Part shown: in pieces, positions 38,323-47,418 of the stretch
Layout: every line of letters starts with the position of its first letter
Position numbering within the stretch: the first letter of the stretch is position 1
From: Methylococcaceae bacterium
GTDB taxonomy: Bacteria; Pseudomonadota; Gammaproteobacteria; Methylococcales; Methylomonadaceae
Direction of reading: 5' to 3'
Assembly: GCA_016715325.1 (NCBI GenBank)
Contig: JADKAL010000004.1
Coordinates: 62,001-126,000 of the forward strand
DNA: 64,000 nt
Made by a program: the position numbers and the translations under genes
The notes under the pieces: generated by a model
Databases searched by the model: none
Seen by the model: only the letters and a program-made list of their open reading frames with translations
What the model was told of the DNA's origin: nothing

Positions 38323-39168
38323 ATGATCAAGACTAATGAAACGCAATTCCCGGTGGGCATGATGTGCCGCCTGCTGTCGGTGTCGCGCAGTGGCTATTAC
38401 GCCTGGGAACGCAGGCCACATTCTGCAGGGGAGCGACCCAGTCGCTTAAGATTGAAATAAAGCGTGTTTTCGATGACGAGAAAGGACGTCCCGGTGCGCC
38501 CAGGGTCGCCCGCAGGCTTAAGGCCGAAGGCATTTTGGCGAGCCGCCACCGCGTCGCCCGGATCATGCGGATCAATGGCCTTAGGGCGAAGGCGGCCAAG
38601 AAATACAAGGCGACCACCAACAGCAAGCATTCCTTGCCGGTTGCGCCCAATCTGCTAGGTCAGGATTTCAGTGCAGCCAAGCCCGACCAAAAGTGGGTGT
38701 CGGACATCACTTATATCTGGACGGACGAAGGCTGGCTGTACCTGGCGGTCGTGCTTGAGCTTTATTCGAGGCGGGTCATTGGCTGGGCAATCGCCGAGCG
38801 CATGACGGCAACTTTAGGTGTGCGATGCCCTTATCATGGCGTTATGGAATCGGAAGATGCCGAAGGGTGTGATAGTTCATTCTGACCGGGGCAGCCAATA
38901 TTGTTCAGCCGTTTACCAAACGCTGTTCAGAAAACATCAGCTGATTTGCAGCATGAGTAAAAAAGGCGACTGTTATGATAACGCCGCCATGGAAAGCTGG
39001 AACCACAGTTTCAAAGTCGAAGCTATTCATGGTGAACGCTTTAAGACCCGTTCTGATGCCAAGTCCCAGGTGTTCGAATATATCGAAGTATATTACAATC
39101 GCAAACGGCTTCATTCAAAACTGGGCTATCTCAGCCCGGAAGCGTTTGAAGCCAAAAAAATCGCTTAG
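38323..39168 (+). pseudogene. IS3-family transposase OrfB (DDE), two frameshifts
   Basis: The start ATG at 38323 gives FPVGMMCRLLSVSRSGYYAW. At about 38435-38450 the frame shifts by -1 into LKIEIKRVFDDEKGRPGAPR, continuing to the first catalytic aspartate region QKWVSDITYIWTDEGWLYLA. At about 38814 an extra G (TTAGGTG) shifts it back to [20 protein letters not shown]. The second Asp ([10 protein letters not shown]) and the Glu ([14 protein letters not shown]) follow, so the DDE triad is complete. The two shifts compensate in length (282 codons). Sequencing error or a decayed element are both possible. Confidence 0.8.
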
Positions 39169-39227
39169 TGGAGTGTCCGTGAAATCAGGGCAAGATCACG
39201 ACGAGCAGTGCGAAACCGACTAAGCGC

Positions 39228-39257
39228 GTAGGTTGGGGTGAGGTACAAACCCCAACA
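39228..39257 (-). repeat. Dispersed hairpin repeat, copy B (inverted)
   Basis: The complement reads TGTTGGGGTTTGTACCTCAC followed by CCCAACCTAC, nearly the same as copy A at 37298-37328. It can form a hairpin by itself. It lies 30 bp right of the IS3 element and overlaps the left arm of a second inverted repeat behind aspS. Confidence 0.6.
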
Positions 39258-39283
39258 TGACAACTAATTTTTTTGTTGGGGTT
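39248..39283 (-). terminator. Inverted repeat downstream of aspS
   Basis: AACCCCAAC at 39248-39256 pairs with GTTGGGGTT at 39275-39283, a perfect 9-bp stem with an 18-nt loop, 18 bp after the aspS stop. The A/T run lies inside the loop, so it is not a textbook Rho-independent terminator. Confidence 0.35.
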
Positions 39284-39300
39284 CTTAAGCTTATCCTAAC

Positions 39301-41088
39301 TTACGCTTTTTCTTTCCCCGCTGGCTTAATCAACTTAATCCCCAACTCCTTCAACTGCGCTTCCGGTACGACGGCGGGTGCACTTACTAACGGACACGCC
39401 GCCGATTGGGTTTTCGGGAAGGCGATAACATCGCGGATGGAGGTTGATCCGGTCATCAGCATAACCAGCCTGTCCATGCCGAAGGCCAATCCACCGTGCG
39501 GCGGCGCGCCGTATTTGAGGGCGTCGAGCAGGAAGCCGAATTTTTCCCGTGCTTCTTCTTCGCCGATGCCGAGGATTTCAAACACGGTCGATTGCATGGC
39601 GGGGCGGTTGATACGGATGGAGCCGCCGCCGACTTCGGTGCCGTTCAGCACCAAATCGTAGGCGCGGGATAAGGCCGTGCCGGGGTTAGCGACCAGTTCT
39701 TCCACCGAGCAGCTTGGCGCGGTGAAGGGATGATGGATGGCATTGAAACGTCCGGCTTTTTCATCCCAGTCGAACATCGGGAAGTCGACGACCCAAACCG
39801 GTTTCCACTCGCCTTCGAGCAGGTTTAGATCGTGCCCGATTTTCACGCGCAACGCACCCATCGCCTCGTTGACTATGCTGGCTTTATCCGCGCCGAAGAA
39901 GACTAAATCGCCGTTTTGCGCGCCGCATTTTTGCATGACGCTTGCCCAGACTTCGGCAGGCGCGAATTTAACAATCGGCGATTGCAATCCGTCGAGTCCG
40001 GCATTCAGATCGTTGACTTTAATATAAGCCAAGCCTTTAGCGCCGTAGATGCCGACATATTTGGTTAAATCGTCGATATCTTTCCGGCTGAGCTTTTCGC
40101 CGCCGTTCGGTACGCGCATCGCCACCACGCGGCCTTTCGGATCGTTTGCGGGTGCGGAGAATACTTTGAAATCGACCGCCTTCATATCGTCCGCAATATC
40201 GACTAATTCCAGCGGTATGCGTAAATCAGGCCGGTCAATGCCGTATTTGGAAATCGCTTCCTGATAACTCATGCGCGGGAATTCAGCGTCCAGTTGCACA
40301 TTGATGATCTTGGCGAACAATTGCCGGATCATTTCTTCCATGATCGTCATGATTTCGTCCTCGTTCATGAACGAGGTTTCAATATCGAGCTGAGTGAATT
40401 CGGGCTGACGATCGGCGCGTAAATCTTCATCGCGGAAACAACGCACGATTTGATAATATCGATCCATCCCTGCAATCATCAGGATTTGCTTATAAAGCTG
40501 CGGCGATTGCGGCAAAGCGAAAAACGCGTTCTCGTGCGTACGGCTCGGTACGATGTAGTCGCGCGCGCCTTCAGGCGTTGCTTTGGTTAAATAAGGCGTT
40601 TCGATTTCGAAAAACTCGTTGTCGTCCAGGAAATTGCGCAAGACTCGCGCCACATCGCGGCGGACTTTCATTTTTTCCTGCATCGCGACACGGCGCAAAT
40701 CGATATAACGGTATTTCAACCGTAATTCTTCGTTGACTTCGATTTCACTCTCAATCGGGAACGGAGGAGTTTCCGATTCGTTCAGCACTACGATATTTTT
40801 CGCCAGAATTTCAATTTCGCCCGAATGCATATTCGGGTTGGTCGTGCCGGTCGGACGATCGCGGACGATACCTGATATTTCCAAGACATATTCGCTACGG
40901 ACATGCTCGGCTTTGGAGAAGGCATCGGCCACATCGGGATCGACCACAACTTGCACAAGCCCTGCCCTGTCCCGTAAATCGATAAAGATGACCCCGCCGT
41001 GATCCCTGCGCCGGTGTACCCACCCGTTAATGGTAACGGTTTCACCGAGTTGTTGTTTGTTTAATTCGCCGCACTTGTGGGTACGCAT
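39301..41088 (-). CDS. aspS: Aspartyl-tRNA synthetase
   Basis: A 595-aa class II synthetase. The N-terminal OB fold reads [25 protein letters not shown]. Motif 1 region: [19 protein letters not shown]. Motif 2: [26 protein letters not shown]. The bacterial-type insertion domain follows, then motif 3: [16 protein letters not shown]. It charges tRNA-Asp. The length is normal for bacterial AspRS. The start has AAAGGGAC before the ATG. It follows the FmdB-type gene at 41131 in the same direction with a 42-bp gap, a common arrangement in gammaproteobacteria. Whether it is the discriminating or non-discriminating form cannot be settled here; no gatCAB is in the window. Confidence 0.97.
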   Translation of the reverse strand: MRTHKCGELNKQQLGETVTINGWVHRRRDHGGVIFIDLRDRAGLVQVVVDPDVADAFSKAEHVRSEYVLEISGIVRDRPTGTTNPNMHSGEIEILAKNIVVLNESETPPFPIESEIEVNEELRLKYRYIDLRRVAMQEKMKVRRDVARVLRNFLDDNEFFEIETPYLTKATPEGARDYIVPSRTHENAFFALPQSPQLYKQILMIAGMDRYYQIVRCFRDEDLRADRQPEFTQLDIETSFMNEDEIMTIMEEMIRQLFAKIINVQLDAEFPRMSYQEAISKYGIDRPDLRIPLELVDIADDMKAVDFKVFSAPANDPKGRVVAMRVPNGGEKLSRKDIDDLTKYVGIYGAKGLAYIKVNDLNAGLDGLQSPIVKFAPAEVWASVMQKCGAQNGDLVFFGADKASIVNEAMGALRVKIGHDLNLLEGEWKPVWVVDFPMFDWDEKAGRFNAIHHPFTAPSCSVEELVANPGTALSRAYDLVLNGTEVGGGSIRINRPAMQSTVFEILGIGEEEAREKFGFLLDALKYGAPPHGGLAFGMDRLVMLMTGSTSIRDVIAFPKTQSAACPLVSAPAVVPEAQLKELGIKLIKPAGKEKA

Positions 41089-41130
41089 TCTGTTGTCCCT
41101 TTAATATTAAAGTTTATGTTTTATTGTTAA

Positions 41131-41397
41131 TTATGCCGACTTCCCACAGGTGCCGGAGCATGTACCGGAACTCGTTGTGGATGAAGCTGTATCACCGGCC
41201 ACGTTCTTTTTTGTGCCGCTTTTGAAGTCGGTTTCATACCAACCGCCGCCTTTTAAACGAAATCCTGCCGCCGATATTTTCTTTGCTAAATCGGGTTTGT
41301 TACAGGCTGGGCAATCGGTTAAGGCCGGATCGCTGATTTTTTGTATGGCTTCGTAAACATGTCCGCAAGATTGACATTGATATTCGTAAATAGGCAT
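41131..41397 (-). CDS. FmdB-family zinc-ribbon protein
   Basis: An 88-aa protein starting MPIYEYQCQSCGHVYEAIQK, with the second cysteine pair in LTDCPACNKPDL: the two-CxxC zinc ribbon of the FmdB/CxxC_CxxC_SSSS family. GFRLKGGGWYETDFKS is the conserved continuation, and the tail is rich in Ser, Thr and Cys. The function is unknown although the family is nearly universal beside aspS in gammaproteobacteria. Probably co-transcribed with aspS. Confidence 0.92.
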   Translation of the reverse strand: MPIYEYQCQSCGHVYEAIQKISDPALTDCPACNKPDLAKKISAAGFRLKGGGWYETDFKSGTKKNVAGDTASSTTSSGTCSGTCGKSA

Positions 41398-41508
41398 AGA
41401 AATAACTCCATCATTATTTGATTCATCCAGTGTCTAATGGGGATTGAATTGCTTTTTTCAAGACACTTGGCGCTAAAATAGCCTTATTTTACAGACTGCG
41501 TATCAATA

Positions 41509-42540
41509 ATGAAAACAATAACCATCACCCGGCCTGACGATATGCATTTGCATGTTCGTAACGGCGCTCTGCTGAAAACAGTTTTACCCTACACTGCAAA
41601 ACAATTCGCCCGTGCGATTATCATGCCCAACTTGAAACAGCCGGTCGTATCCGTGGAACAAGCGCTGGTTTATCGCGAAGAAATTATTGCTGCCCTGCCG
41701 GCCAGTTGGGCGTTTACACCGCTCATGACGCTTTATTTGACTGCCTCAACATCGATTGACGAAATCAAGAATGCCGCCGAATCAGAGTATGTCCATGCCT
41801 TCAAGCTCTATCCGGCTGGCGCTACAACACATTCCGATTCCGGCGTTGCCGATATTAAAGCGATCTATCCCTTGTTTGCAGCCATGGAAAAATACGGTAT
41901 TCCGTTGTTGATTCACGGCGAAGTCACCGATGCCGAGTGCGATATTTTCGACCGGGAACGCGTTTTTATCGATACCTACCTGATCGATATTGTGAAAGAA
42001 TTTCCAAATTTACGCGTGGTGCTGGAGCATGTAACAACCGCCGAAGCCGTGCAATTCGTCGAATCCGTCGACGTCAATGTCGCGGCGACCATCACGCCGC
42101 AGCATTTGCTCTATAACCGCAACGCTCTTCTGGTCGGCGGTATTCGTCCGCATAATTACTGTTTACCTGTATTAAAACGCGAACAGCATCGCCAAGCGTT
42201 GGTTAAGGCCGCAACGAGCGGCAACCCTAAATTCTTTTTAGGTACGGACAGCGCCCCGCATTTAACGGAGTTAAAAGAAAATGCATGCGGCTGCGCGGGC
42301 TGTTTCAGCGCACCGATTGCTATGGAGCTGTATGCGCAAGCGTTTGAATCGGCGAATGCTTTAGATAAATTGGAAGGCTTTGCCAGCTTTTTCGGCGCCG
42401 ACTTTTACAGCCTGCCGAGAAATACTGGCACCATAACCTTAGAAAAGATTGATTGGGAAATTCCGGCGAATTATCAAGAAAATGCTATCTCTATTACTCC
42501 GTTCAAAGCGCTGGAGGTTTTAAATTGGAAAATCGCTTGA
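41509..42540 (+). CDS. pyrC: Dihydroorotase
   Basis: A 343-aa class II dihydroorotase, third step of pyrimidine synthesis, closing carbamoyl aspartate to dihydroorotate. Metal ligands are visible: ITRPDDMHLHVRNG (HxH), the carboxylated lysine in HAFKLYPAGATTHSD, histidines in LLIHGEVTD and VLEHVTT, and the aspartate in FLGTDSAPH. Length and motifs match E. coli PyrC. Divergent from the FmdB-type/aspS unit, single gene. Confidence 0.97.
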   Translation: MKTITITRPDDMHLHVRNGALLKTVLPYTAKQFARAIIMPNLKQPVVSVEQALVYREEIIAALPASWAFTPLMTLYLTASTSIDEIKNAAESEYVHAFKLYPAGATTHSDSGVADIKAIYPLFAAMEKYGIPLLIHGEVTDAECDIFDRERVFIDTYLIDIVKEFPNLRVVLEHVTTAEAVQFVESVDVNVAATITPQHLLYNRNALLVGGIRPHNYCLPVLKREQHRQALVKAATSGNPKFFLGTDSAPHLTELKENACGCAGCFSAPIAMELYAQAFESANALDKLEGFASFFGADFYSLPRNTGTITLEKIDWEIPANYQENAISITPFKALEVLNWKIA

Positions 42541-42637
42541 TTTTACCGGGATAAAGGCGATTTAATTAGCAATCGCTATTATATACACGGCAAAACGATT
42601 ATTCGATCTCGCATTTTTTCTAAACGAGGACATCACA

Positions 42638-42922
42638 ATGACATACAATTCACTAAAAATAATTTCAATTATCTTTCTTTTACAAGCATTACCCCTTTCG
42701 GCTAATACTGTAGCAGCCAACCAAAGACCTATTGCAACCGCTAGCGAATTTACCAAAGATCCGTTCCCATTAAAAAATACTAGGCACTATAATGAATCGA
42801 ACGATCCCGCATTTAAACGCTGCGGCACTAATTCCGACGGCCCGCAACACGGTTTTTTTGCGGTGCCTTTACTGGTATTGGGGTTTGCGGGTATTTTGCT
42901 TTACTTCAGTAAAAGCAATTAA
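42638..42922 (+). CDS. Small secreted or membrane-anchored protein
   Basis: A 94-aa protein with an N-terminal signal peptide (LKIISIIFLLQALPLSANT) and a C-terminal membrane segment (FFAVPLLVLGFAGILLYF) followed by KSN. The middle is short and polar, with one cysteine. The ribosome binding site GAGGA lies 10 nt before the ATG. No family was recognised. The mature part may be held in the inner membrane by its C-terminus, facing the periplasm. Confidence 0.6.
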   Translation: MTYNSLKIISIIFLLQALPLSANTVAANQRPIATASEFTKDPFPLKNTRHYNESNDPAFKRCGTNSDGPQHGFFAVPLLVLGFAGILLYFSKSN

Positions 42923-43332
42923 GCGGTTTTGATACAGCTTTATTTTCAATGTCTCCAGTCACACACCTTTTTTGACCGGGATAGATTTTTTACAGGTTAG
43001 TTGTTTAATAACCAAGTATTAATCAAAGATAATCAGTATCTTTAACAACAGCTTTATTCAATTTCTTCCGCTATCTCCAACTTAGTTCCGGTGAGTATTG
43101 ATGAAAGATAAAAAATTTAAGGGATTGCTAACGATAACTTTGATTTTTTTAGTTCACCTTGAAAATCTATCACTATTTTAAAGGTTGAATATAAAAACCC
43201 CTTAACCCATTAATAGGCTTATCCCGATTATTCCCCGTATATACGGTGTATGGTAGACGCCTGGGACTAGTTTCCTACGCCAATACAGGACTAAGCTTTT
43301 TCCAAATAGGGAATGACCTGGGTTGCCAACAG
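42923..43332. other. Non-coding stretch left of the integrase scar
   Basis: About 400 bp without an open frame worth calling. It contains the perfect 12-bp palindrome CCGTATATACGG at 43235-43246. It may be decayed sequence of the former integrated element. Confidence 0.4.
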
Positions 43333-43440
43333 TCTTGGCTTAAATTAAATGAGATAGATTGAAAACATTTTCAAACCGCGATTTTTTAATGGCAGGCAAA
43401 TTTATATTCGTGATATCGATCAATGGTTACTCGTGTTAGT
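43333..43440 (+). pseudogene. Remnant of a helix-turn-helix (excisionase/AlpA-like) gene
   Basis: In two neighbouring frames the sequence encodes SWLKLNEID and then ENIFKPRFFNGRQIYIRDID followed by QWL. This resembles the wing and C-terminal helix of HTH_17/AlpA-type small regulators carried by integrative elements. There is no start codon and stops break the frame. It lies 220 bp from the integrase remnant, so both may derive from one lost element. Confidence 0.35.
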
Positions 43441-43659
43441 GTTTTTCCCTGATAGAGTGCCTGTCTACTTAGACTAAAGGTCGGCTTATGAAAACCTGAA
43501 CGTCAGTTAACGACCATTCAACAGCAGTTTCTGCTGTTTGTGCAAAGGTCTCATGTTCATATAAACATTTGTGTTAAAAAAATTCGATTCATATTTATAT
43601 GCAGGTCGACGATGCCCCCGAACTTCTAAGATTATCACTTAATTGTTAAGACGACTCGT

Positions 43660-43938
43660 CAGAACGCTTACGACCGTATTGTCTTTATTTCTGAACGAAC
43701 CGGCGACCTCATACAAGTATCGAGCTTGAAAACAGCTATTGGCAGAATCACGAACACAGCACAAGCGGAAGCAGATCGATCAGGGATTCAGTGGACACGA
43801 TTTACTTTCCACGATTTAAAACGCAAAGGTGTAAGCGATACACCCGGCAATAAACAGGACGCGAGCGGACATATAAACGTATCTATGTTAAACATATATG
43901 ATGTGAAACTAAAGACGGTAGAACCCTCTAGCGAATAA
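43660..43938 (+). pseudogene. C-terminal remnant of a tyrosine recombinase (integrase)
   Basis: The frame reads YDRIVFISERTGDLIQVSSL, then WTRFTFHDLKRKGVSDTPGN, ASGHINVSMLNIYD and VKLKTVEP. This matches the C-terminal catalytic part of phage-type integrases: the H-x-L-(K/R) box, the G..ASGH box and the nucleophile tyrosine in NIYD. The N-terminal two thirds are missing and the upstream frame is closed by stops. It ends 72 bp before the 3' end of tRNA-His, the usual place for an element integrated at a tRNA gene. A decayed genomic island scar is the simplest reading. Confidence 0.7.
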
Positions 43939-44010
43939 CTGGTTTGTTACCAGCTTTGTTACCTGAGATAAATTTTAGGCAACAATTTTATTATAAGCTG
44001 CTGATTTTAA

Positions 44011-44086
44011 TGGGGTGAACGACGGGGCTCGAACCCGCGACAACAGGAATCACAATCCTGCACTCTACCAACTGAGCTACGCTCAC
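44011..44086 (-). tRNA. tRNA-His(GUG)
   Basis: The minus strand folds as a complete cloverleaf: acceptor GTGAGCG, anticodon loop TTGTGAT with anticodon GTG, T arm GGTTCGAGCC, encoded CCA. C73 is present and a G precedes position 1 (the G-1 needed for histidyl identity). Last of a Pro-Arg-His tRNA cluster. Confidence 0.95.
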
Positions 44087-44111
44087 CATAGGAAATGGAA
44101 TATTCAAGGAA

Positions 44112-44188
44112 TGGCGCGCTTGGCAGGACTCGAACCTGCGACCCTCGGCTTAGAAGGCCGATGCTCTATCCAGCTGAGCTACGAGCGC
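44112..44188 (-). tRNA. tRNA-Arg(UCU)
   Basis: Minus-strand cloverleaf with acceptor GCGCTCG, anticodon loop CTTCTAA (anticodon TCT), T loop GGTTCGAGTCC and encoded CCA. It reads AGA codons. Lies 25 bp upstream of tRNA-His and is probably part of the same transcript. Confidence 0.95.
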
Positions 44189-44193
44189 AAAGC

Positions 44194-44270
44194 TGGTCGG
44201 GGTAGAGGGATTCGAACCCCCGACATCCTGGTCCCAAACCAGGCGCGCTACCAGACTGCGCTATACCCCG
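44194..44270 (-). tRNA. tRNA-Pro(UGG)
   Basis: Minus-strand cloverleaf with acceptor CGGGGTA paired to TACCCCG, anticodon loop TTTGGGA (anticodon TGG), T arm GGTTCGAATCC and encoded CCA. First gene of the Pro-Arg-His cluster, 5 bp from tRNA-Arg. Confidence 0.95.
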
Positions 44271-44392
44271 ACAATTTCTTTAACGATTGATTGCTTTAAC
44301 AGTGACTGTAGATTTCGCCAACCGCCCTTAAAGAGCTGCGTATGATAACGATGGCGGCGGTAATCGTCAATTGTTTTTTCAATTAGGTTAAA

Positions 44393-45022
44393 TTAAAGTC
44401 TATTTTTAACGGTTTCGTAGATTTTGTTTACAACGTCATCTATACCCGTTACTGCTGCTTCCAATTCGGCCAGCTTAGCCTCAGCAAAGTCTTTATCTTT
44501 CAAACTGCCGACATTGATATAGACATTTAAAGCGGATGTTTTTAGTCCGCCGTAAGCCGACATGACGGCAGCGCCGGCATCGCTTACCACGCCCGGACTA
44601 CCCTTCTCTGCGGCAATTTGACTGAGCTGTATGATCTTCAAACAAGCATGAACGCATTGTAACGGCACTTCGGTCGCTTGTTTTAAAATGTCTTGTATCG
44701 CTTCACTACGTATGGCTTTTTCTTCATCCGTTTCTTTAGGTAGGGCGTATTTGGACATTAATCGGTTAAAAACGTCGATGTCTGCTTTGATGAGATCGGT
44801 CAATTCGGCGCGTAGGCTTTCCGCTCTTTCCAGCACCTCTTGCAACTCTGCTTCGACTTCCGCGAATTTCGGTTTACCGATGGTTAACTGGCAAACCATG
44901 CTCACCAAGGCAGCGCCTTGCGCACCCATAAATGCGGCGGCACTACCGCCACCGGGTGTGGCAGATTTACTGGCGAGTTCGTCTAGGAAGTTTTGGATGG
45001 GTTGGTCTTTGATTTCAGTCAT
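44393..45022 (-). CDS. fchA: Methenyltetrahydrofolate cyclohydrolase (cyclodeaminase family)
   Basis: A 209-aa all-helical protein of the formiminotransferase-cyclodeaminase family: FLDELASKSATPGGGSAAAF at the N-terminus is the folate-binding signature, followed by GAQGAALVSMVCQLTIGKPK. The later DAGAAVMSAYGGLKTSALNVYIN is also conserved. Without a formiminotransferase domain it corresponds to FchA, which converts methenyl-H4F to formyl-H4F in methylotrophs and acetogens. Here it would serve C1 transfer between the methanol/formaldehyde oxidation and assimilation branches and supply formyl-H4F (pathway knowledge). It stands alone, 84 bp upstream of the cysS stop in the same direction. Confidence 0.9.
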   Translation of the reverse strand: MTEIKDQPIQNFLDELASKSATPGGGSAAAFMGAQGAALVSMVCQLTIGKPKFAEVEAELQEVLERAESLRAELTDLIKADIDVFNRLMSKYALPKETDEEKAIRSEAIQDILKQATEVPLQCVHACLKIIQLSQIAAEKGSPGVVSDAGAAVMSAYGGLKTSALNVYINVGSLKDKDFAEAKLAELEAAVTGIDDVVNKIYETVKNRL

Positions 45023-45106
45023 TATTTGAAAAAATTATACGTTATTCGATTATCAGGCATTGATTATCATAAATTTTGATGCTCATTATTTAATAAAATC
45101 AATAGC

Positions 45107-46531
45107 TTATTCACGCCGCCAAGTTGTCGTGCCATCAGGCTTATCTTCCAGGATAACGCCTTGCTGCTTTAATTCGTCACGGATTTGATCGGCTAATGCC
45201 CAATTTTTTGATTTTTTGGCATCAACTCGAGCTTGAATTTGTTTATCAATGAAAGTTACAGCTGTTCCATCACCGGACACAGACGGAAGAGGAAGCCTTA
45301 ACTCCCCTCCGCCGGTTATTTCTTGCTTAAGAAAATCCTCAGGACCGTAAAATAAAACTCCTAGCAAACCACCCAGATACTTTAAAGTTATCGCAACCAT
45401 TTTTATCCTTTCCTGATTTCCTTCTTTTTTAGCAATATTCAACTCTTTCGCCAAGTCAAACAATATCGATAATGCAACAGGAGTATTAAAATCATCTTCC
45501 ATTGCTTGTTCAAAGCGTTTTTTGTATTCATCCTCTAACGCAGCATCATTAATCTCAACACCCCGAAGCGCCGTATACAATCGAGTCAAACCTGCCTTGG
45601 CATCATTTAATTGCTCATCAGAATAATTCAGCGGACTGCGATAATGGCTTTGCAAGATAAAAAACCGAATGACTTCCGGTTGATATTGCTTTAGAACTTC
45701 CCGTACAGTAAAAAAATTCCCCAACGACTTAGACATTTTTTCATTGTCGACCCGCACAAAGCCGTTGTGCATCCAAACATTAACAAAGGTTTCACCGGTT
45801 GCTCCTTCGGACTGGGCGATCTCGTTTTCATGATGCGGAAACTGTAAATCCATGCCGCCGCCGTGGATGTCGAAATGGTTGCCCAGACAGCAAGTCGACA
45901 TCGCCGAACATTCGATATGCCAGCCAGGCCTGCCGTTGCCCCAAGGCGATTCCCAATAGGGTTCGCCCGGTTTCGCCATTTTCCAGAGAACAAAATCCAC
46001 GGGATCTTGTTTTGCGAAGTCGACATTGACGCGCTCGCCTGCTTGCAGGTCGGCTAGATTTTTGCCGGAAAGCTTACCGTAAGGTTTGAATTTATTAACT
46101 GAATAAAATACGTCGCCGTTAGTTCCTACATAGGCCAACCCTTTGACAATTAACGTTTCGATCATCGCTATAATTGACGGAATCGATTGGGTCGCACGGG
46201 GTTCGACATCTGGCGGCAACACCGACAATGCCTGTTCGTCTTCGTGCATCGCATCGATAAATCGCTGTGTTAGCGCCGTAAAGTCTTCACCGTTTTCGTT
46301 GGCTCGATTGATTATTTTGTCGTCGATATCGGTGATATTTCGCACATAAGTCAGTTTGTATCCCTTATAACGAAAATAACGGGCTACCGTATCGAATACC
46401 ACCATCACGCGGGCATGACCGATATGACAGTAGTCGTAGACGGTCATTCCGCACACATAAATGCCGATTTTGCCCGCTTCACGCGGTTGAAATTCTTCTT
46501 TCTTGCGGGTCAGGGTATTATAAATTTTCAA
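45107..46531 (-). CDS. cysS: Cysteinyl-tRNA synthetase
   Basis: A 474-aa class I synthetase. The HIGH motif occurs in [13 protein letters not shown] and the KMSKS motif in [13 protein letters not shown]. Zinc ligands are in [19 protein letters not shown] and [11 protein letters not shown]. The C-terminal DALR and anticodon parts follow ([31 protein letters not shown]). The length is normal. It is divergent from a cyclophilin gene followed by lpxH, the same layout as cysS-ppiB-lpxH in E. coli. Confidence 0.97.
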   Translation of the reverse strand: MKIYNTLTRKKEEFQPREAGKIGIYVCGMTVYDYCHIGHARVMVVFDTVARYFRYKGYKLTYVRNITDIDDKIINRANENGEDFTALTQRFIDAMHEDEQALSVLPPDVEPRATQSIPSIIAMIETLIVKGLAYVGTNGDVFYSVNKFKPYGKLSGKNLADLQAGERVNVDFAKQDPVDFVLWKMAKPGEPYWESPWGNGRPGWHIECSAMSTCCLGNHFDIHGGGMDLQFPHHENEIAQSEGATGETFVNVWMHNGFVRVDNEKMSKSLGNFFTVREVLKQYQPEVIRFFILQSHYRSPLNYSDEQLNDAKAGLTRLYTALRGVEINDAALEDEYKKRFEQAMEDDFNTPVALSILFDLAKELNIAKKEGNQERIKMVAITLKYLGGLLGVLFYGPEDFLKQEITGGGELRLPLPSVSGDGTAVTFIDKQIQARVDAKKSKNWALADQIRDELKQQGVILEDKPDGTTTWRRE

Positions 46532-46665
46532 GGGACTCTCTTAAGATCATCAACAAATTAATTTGGTTTGAAGGCGGCAATCGTTAAAAAGGCAGGAAAT
46601 CTAACAAGATTTACACTTCTCTTTCAAGCTAAAAACACATAAAATTCGAGCTCTTTAAACTTCAC

Positions 46666-47259
46666 ATGAGATCGGCAATGCGTACCTTGATACTTTCAAT
46701 CATGTTGTGCATGTGCGCAACTTCATCATTGGCAACGGAAAAAAAAATGACTTCACCTGCATCCAAAGTTAAATTCACCACCTCGCTAGGTCAAATAATT
46801 GTACAACTTAACACCGACAAAGCGCCCGTTTCTTCTGCGAATTTTTTGACTTACGTCAATGAAGGATTTTATAACGGCACTATTTTTCATCGTGTGATTA
46901 GAGGGTTTATGGCGCAAGGCGGCGGTTTCGACACATCTTTTAACCAAAAATCAACTCATAGCCCTATCAAAAATGAAGCCGACAACGGCCTAACTAACAA
47001 ACGAGGAACTTTGGCAATGGCTAGGACTAACGATCCTAACTCGGCAACCGCGCAATTCTTCATTAATTATAAAGATAATTCATTTCTTAATCACACCAGT
47101 CCTACACCTAGCGGCTGGGGATATGCTGTGTTCGGTGAGGTGGTAGAAGGCATGGATATCGTCGATAAGATGGCCGAACAACCTACCGGCAATAAAGGCG
47201 GACATCAAGATGTGCCTAAAACCGACATCGTGATTGAGAAAGCGGAAGTTGTGCAATAA
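46666..47259 (+). CDS. Periplasmic cyclophilin-type peptidyl-prolyl isomerase
   Basis: A 197-aa cyclophilin with a signal peptide ([18 protein letters not shown]). The fold signatures are [56 protein letters not shown] and [17 protein letters not shown]. The arginine of FHRVI and the QFFI segment are catalytic in the family. It occupies the place of the cytoplasmic PpiB in the cysS-ppiB-lpxH neighbourhood, but the signal peptide makes it functionally closer to PpiA. The start could be the first ATG (46666) or the one four codons later. Confidence 0.92.
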   Translation: MRSAMRTLILSIMLCMCATSSLATEKKMTSPASKVKFTTSLGQIIVQLNTDKAPVSSANFLTYVNEGFYNGTIFHRVIRGFMAQGGGFDTSFNQKSTHSPIKNEADNGLTNKRGTLAMARTNDPNSATAQFFINYKDNSFLNHTSPTPSGWGYAVFGEVVEGMDIVDKMAEQPTGNKGGHQDVPKTDIVIEKAEVVQ

Positions 47260-47292
47260 ATTACAGAATCGGCCCTGAGAAGTCTTAAGTCC

Positions 47293-47349
47293 CGTTCGCT
47301 TTGAGCCTATCGAAAGATGAACTGTGCGTCGACTGGCTCAGCACAAACG
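47293..47349. repeat. REP/MITE-like imperfect palindrome
   Basis: CGTTCGCTTTGAGCC on the left and GGCTCAGCACAAACG on the right are complementary at 12 of 15 positions. TGAGCC-TATCGAA and GACTGGCTCAG resemble the widespread gammaproteobacterial palindrome around CGACAGGCTCAGC. Located between the cyclophilin gene and lpxH. Confidence 0.55.
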
Positions 47350-47418
47350 CTTCAGACTTTAATTGACCGAATCAATTAAGATGTTCACCAAGCCTTATGT
47401 TTATATTTTAAGTTTGCG

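Larger units (their letters stand above)
37952..39198 (+). mobile_element. IS3-family insertion sequence
   Basis: A 1247-bp element with two transposase frames. The ends are imperfect inverted repeats: left TGATCTTGCCCCACTCTAGC then GGACACTCGGCTAAG; right (complement) TGATCTTGCCCTGATTTCAC then GGACACTCCACTAAG. They start TG and end CA as usual for the family. The flanking bases (TTTTAA left, CGACGA right) show no 3-4 bp target duplication, suggesting a deletion or recombination after insertion. Its GC content is visibly higher than that of the flanks. OrfB carries two compensating single-base shifts, so the copy may be inactive. Confidence 0.85.

Noticed and set aside
38281..38330. The OrfA-OrfB break as evidence for a dead IS3 element
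   Set aside because: A -1 frame change at this point is normal in IS3 elements. Only the two later shifts within OrfB are abnormal.
37952..39198. The IS3 copy as a recently transposed, active element
   Set aside because: No target duplication at its ends and two frame shifts in OrfB.
44015..44290. A 91-codon plus-strand open frame across the tRNA cluster
   Set aside because: It is the complement of three complete tRNA genes; its protein-like phrases are a known artefact of translated antisense tRNA.
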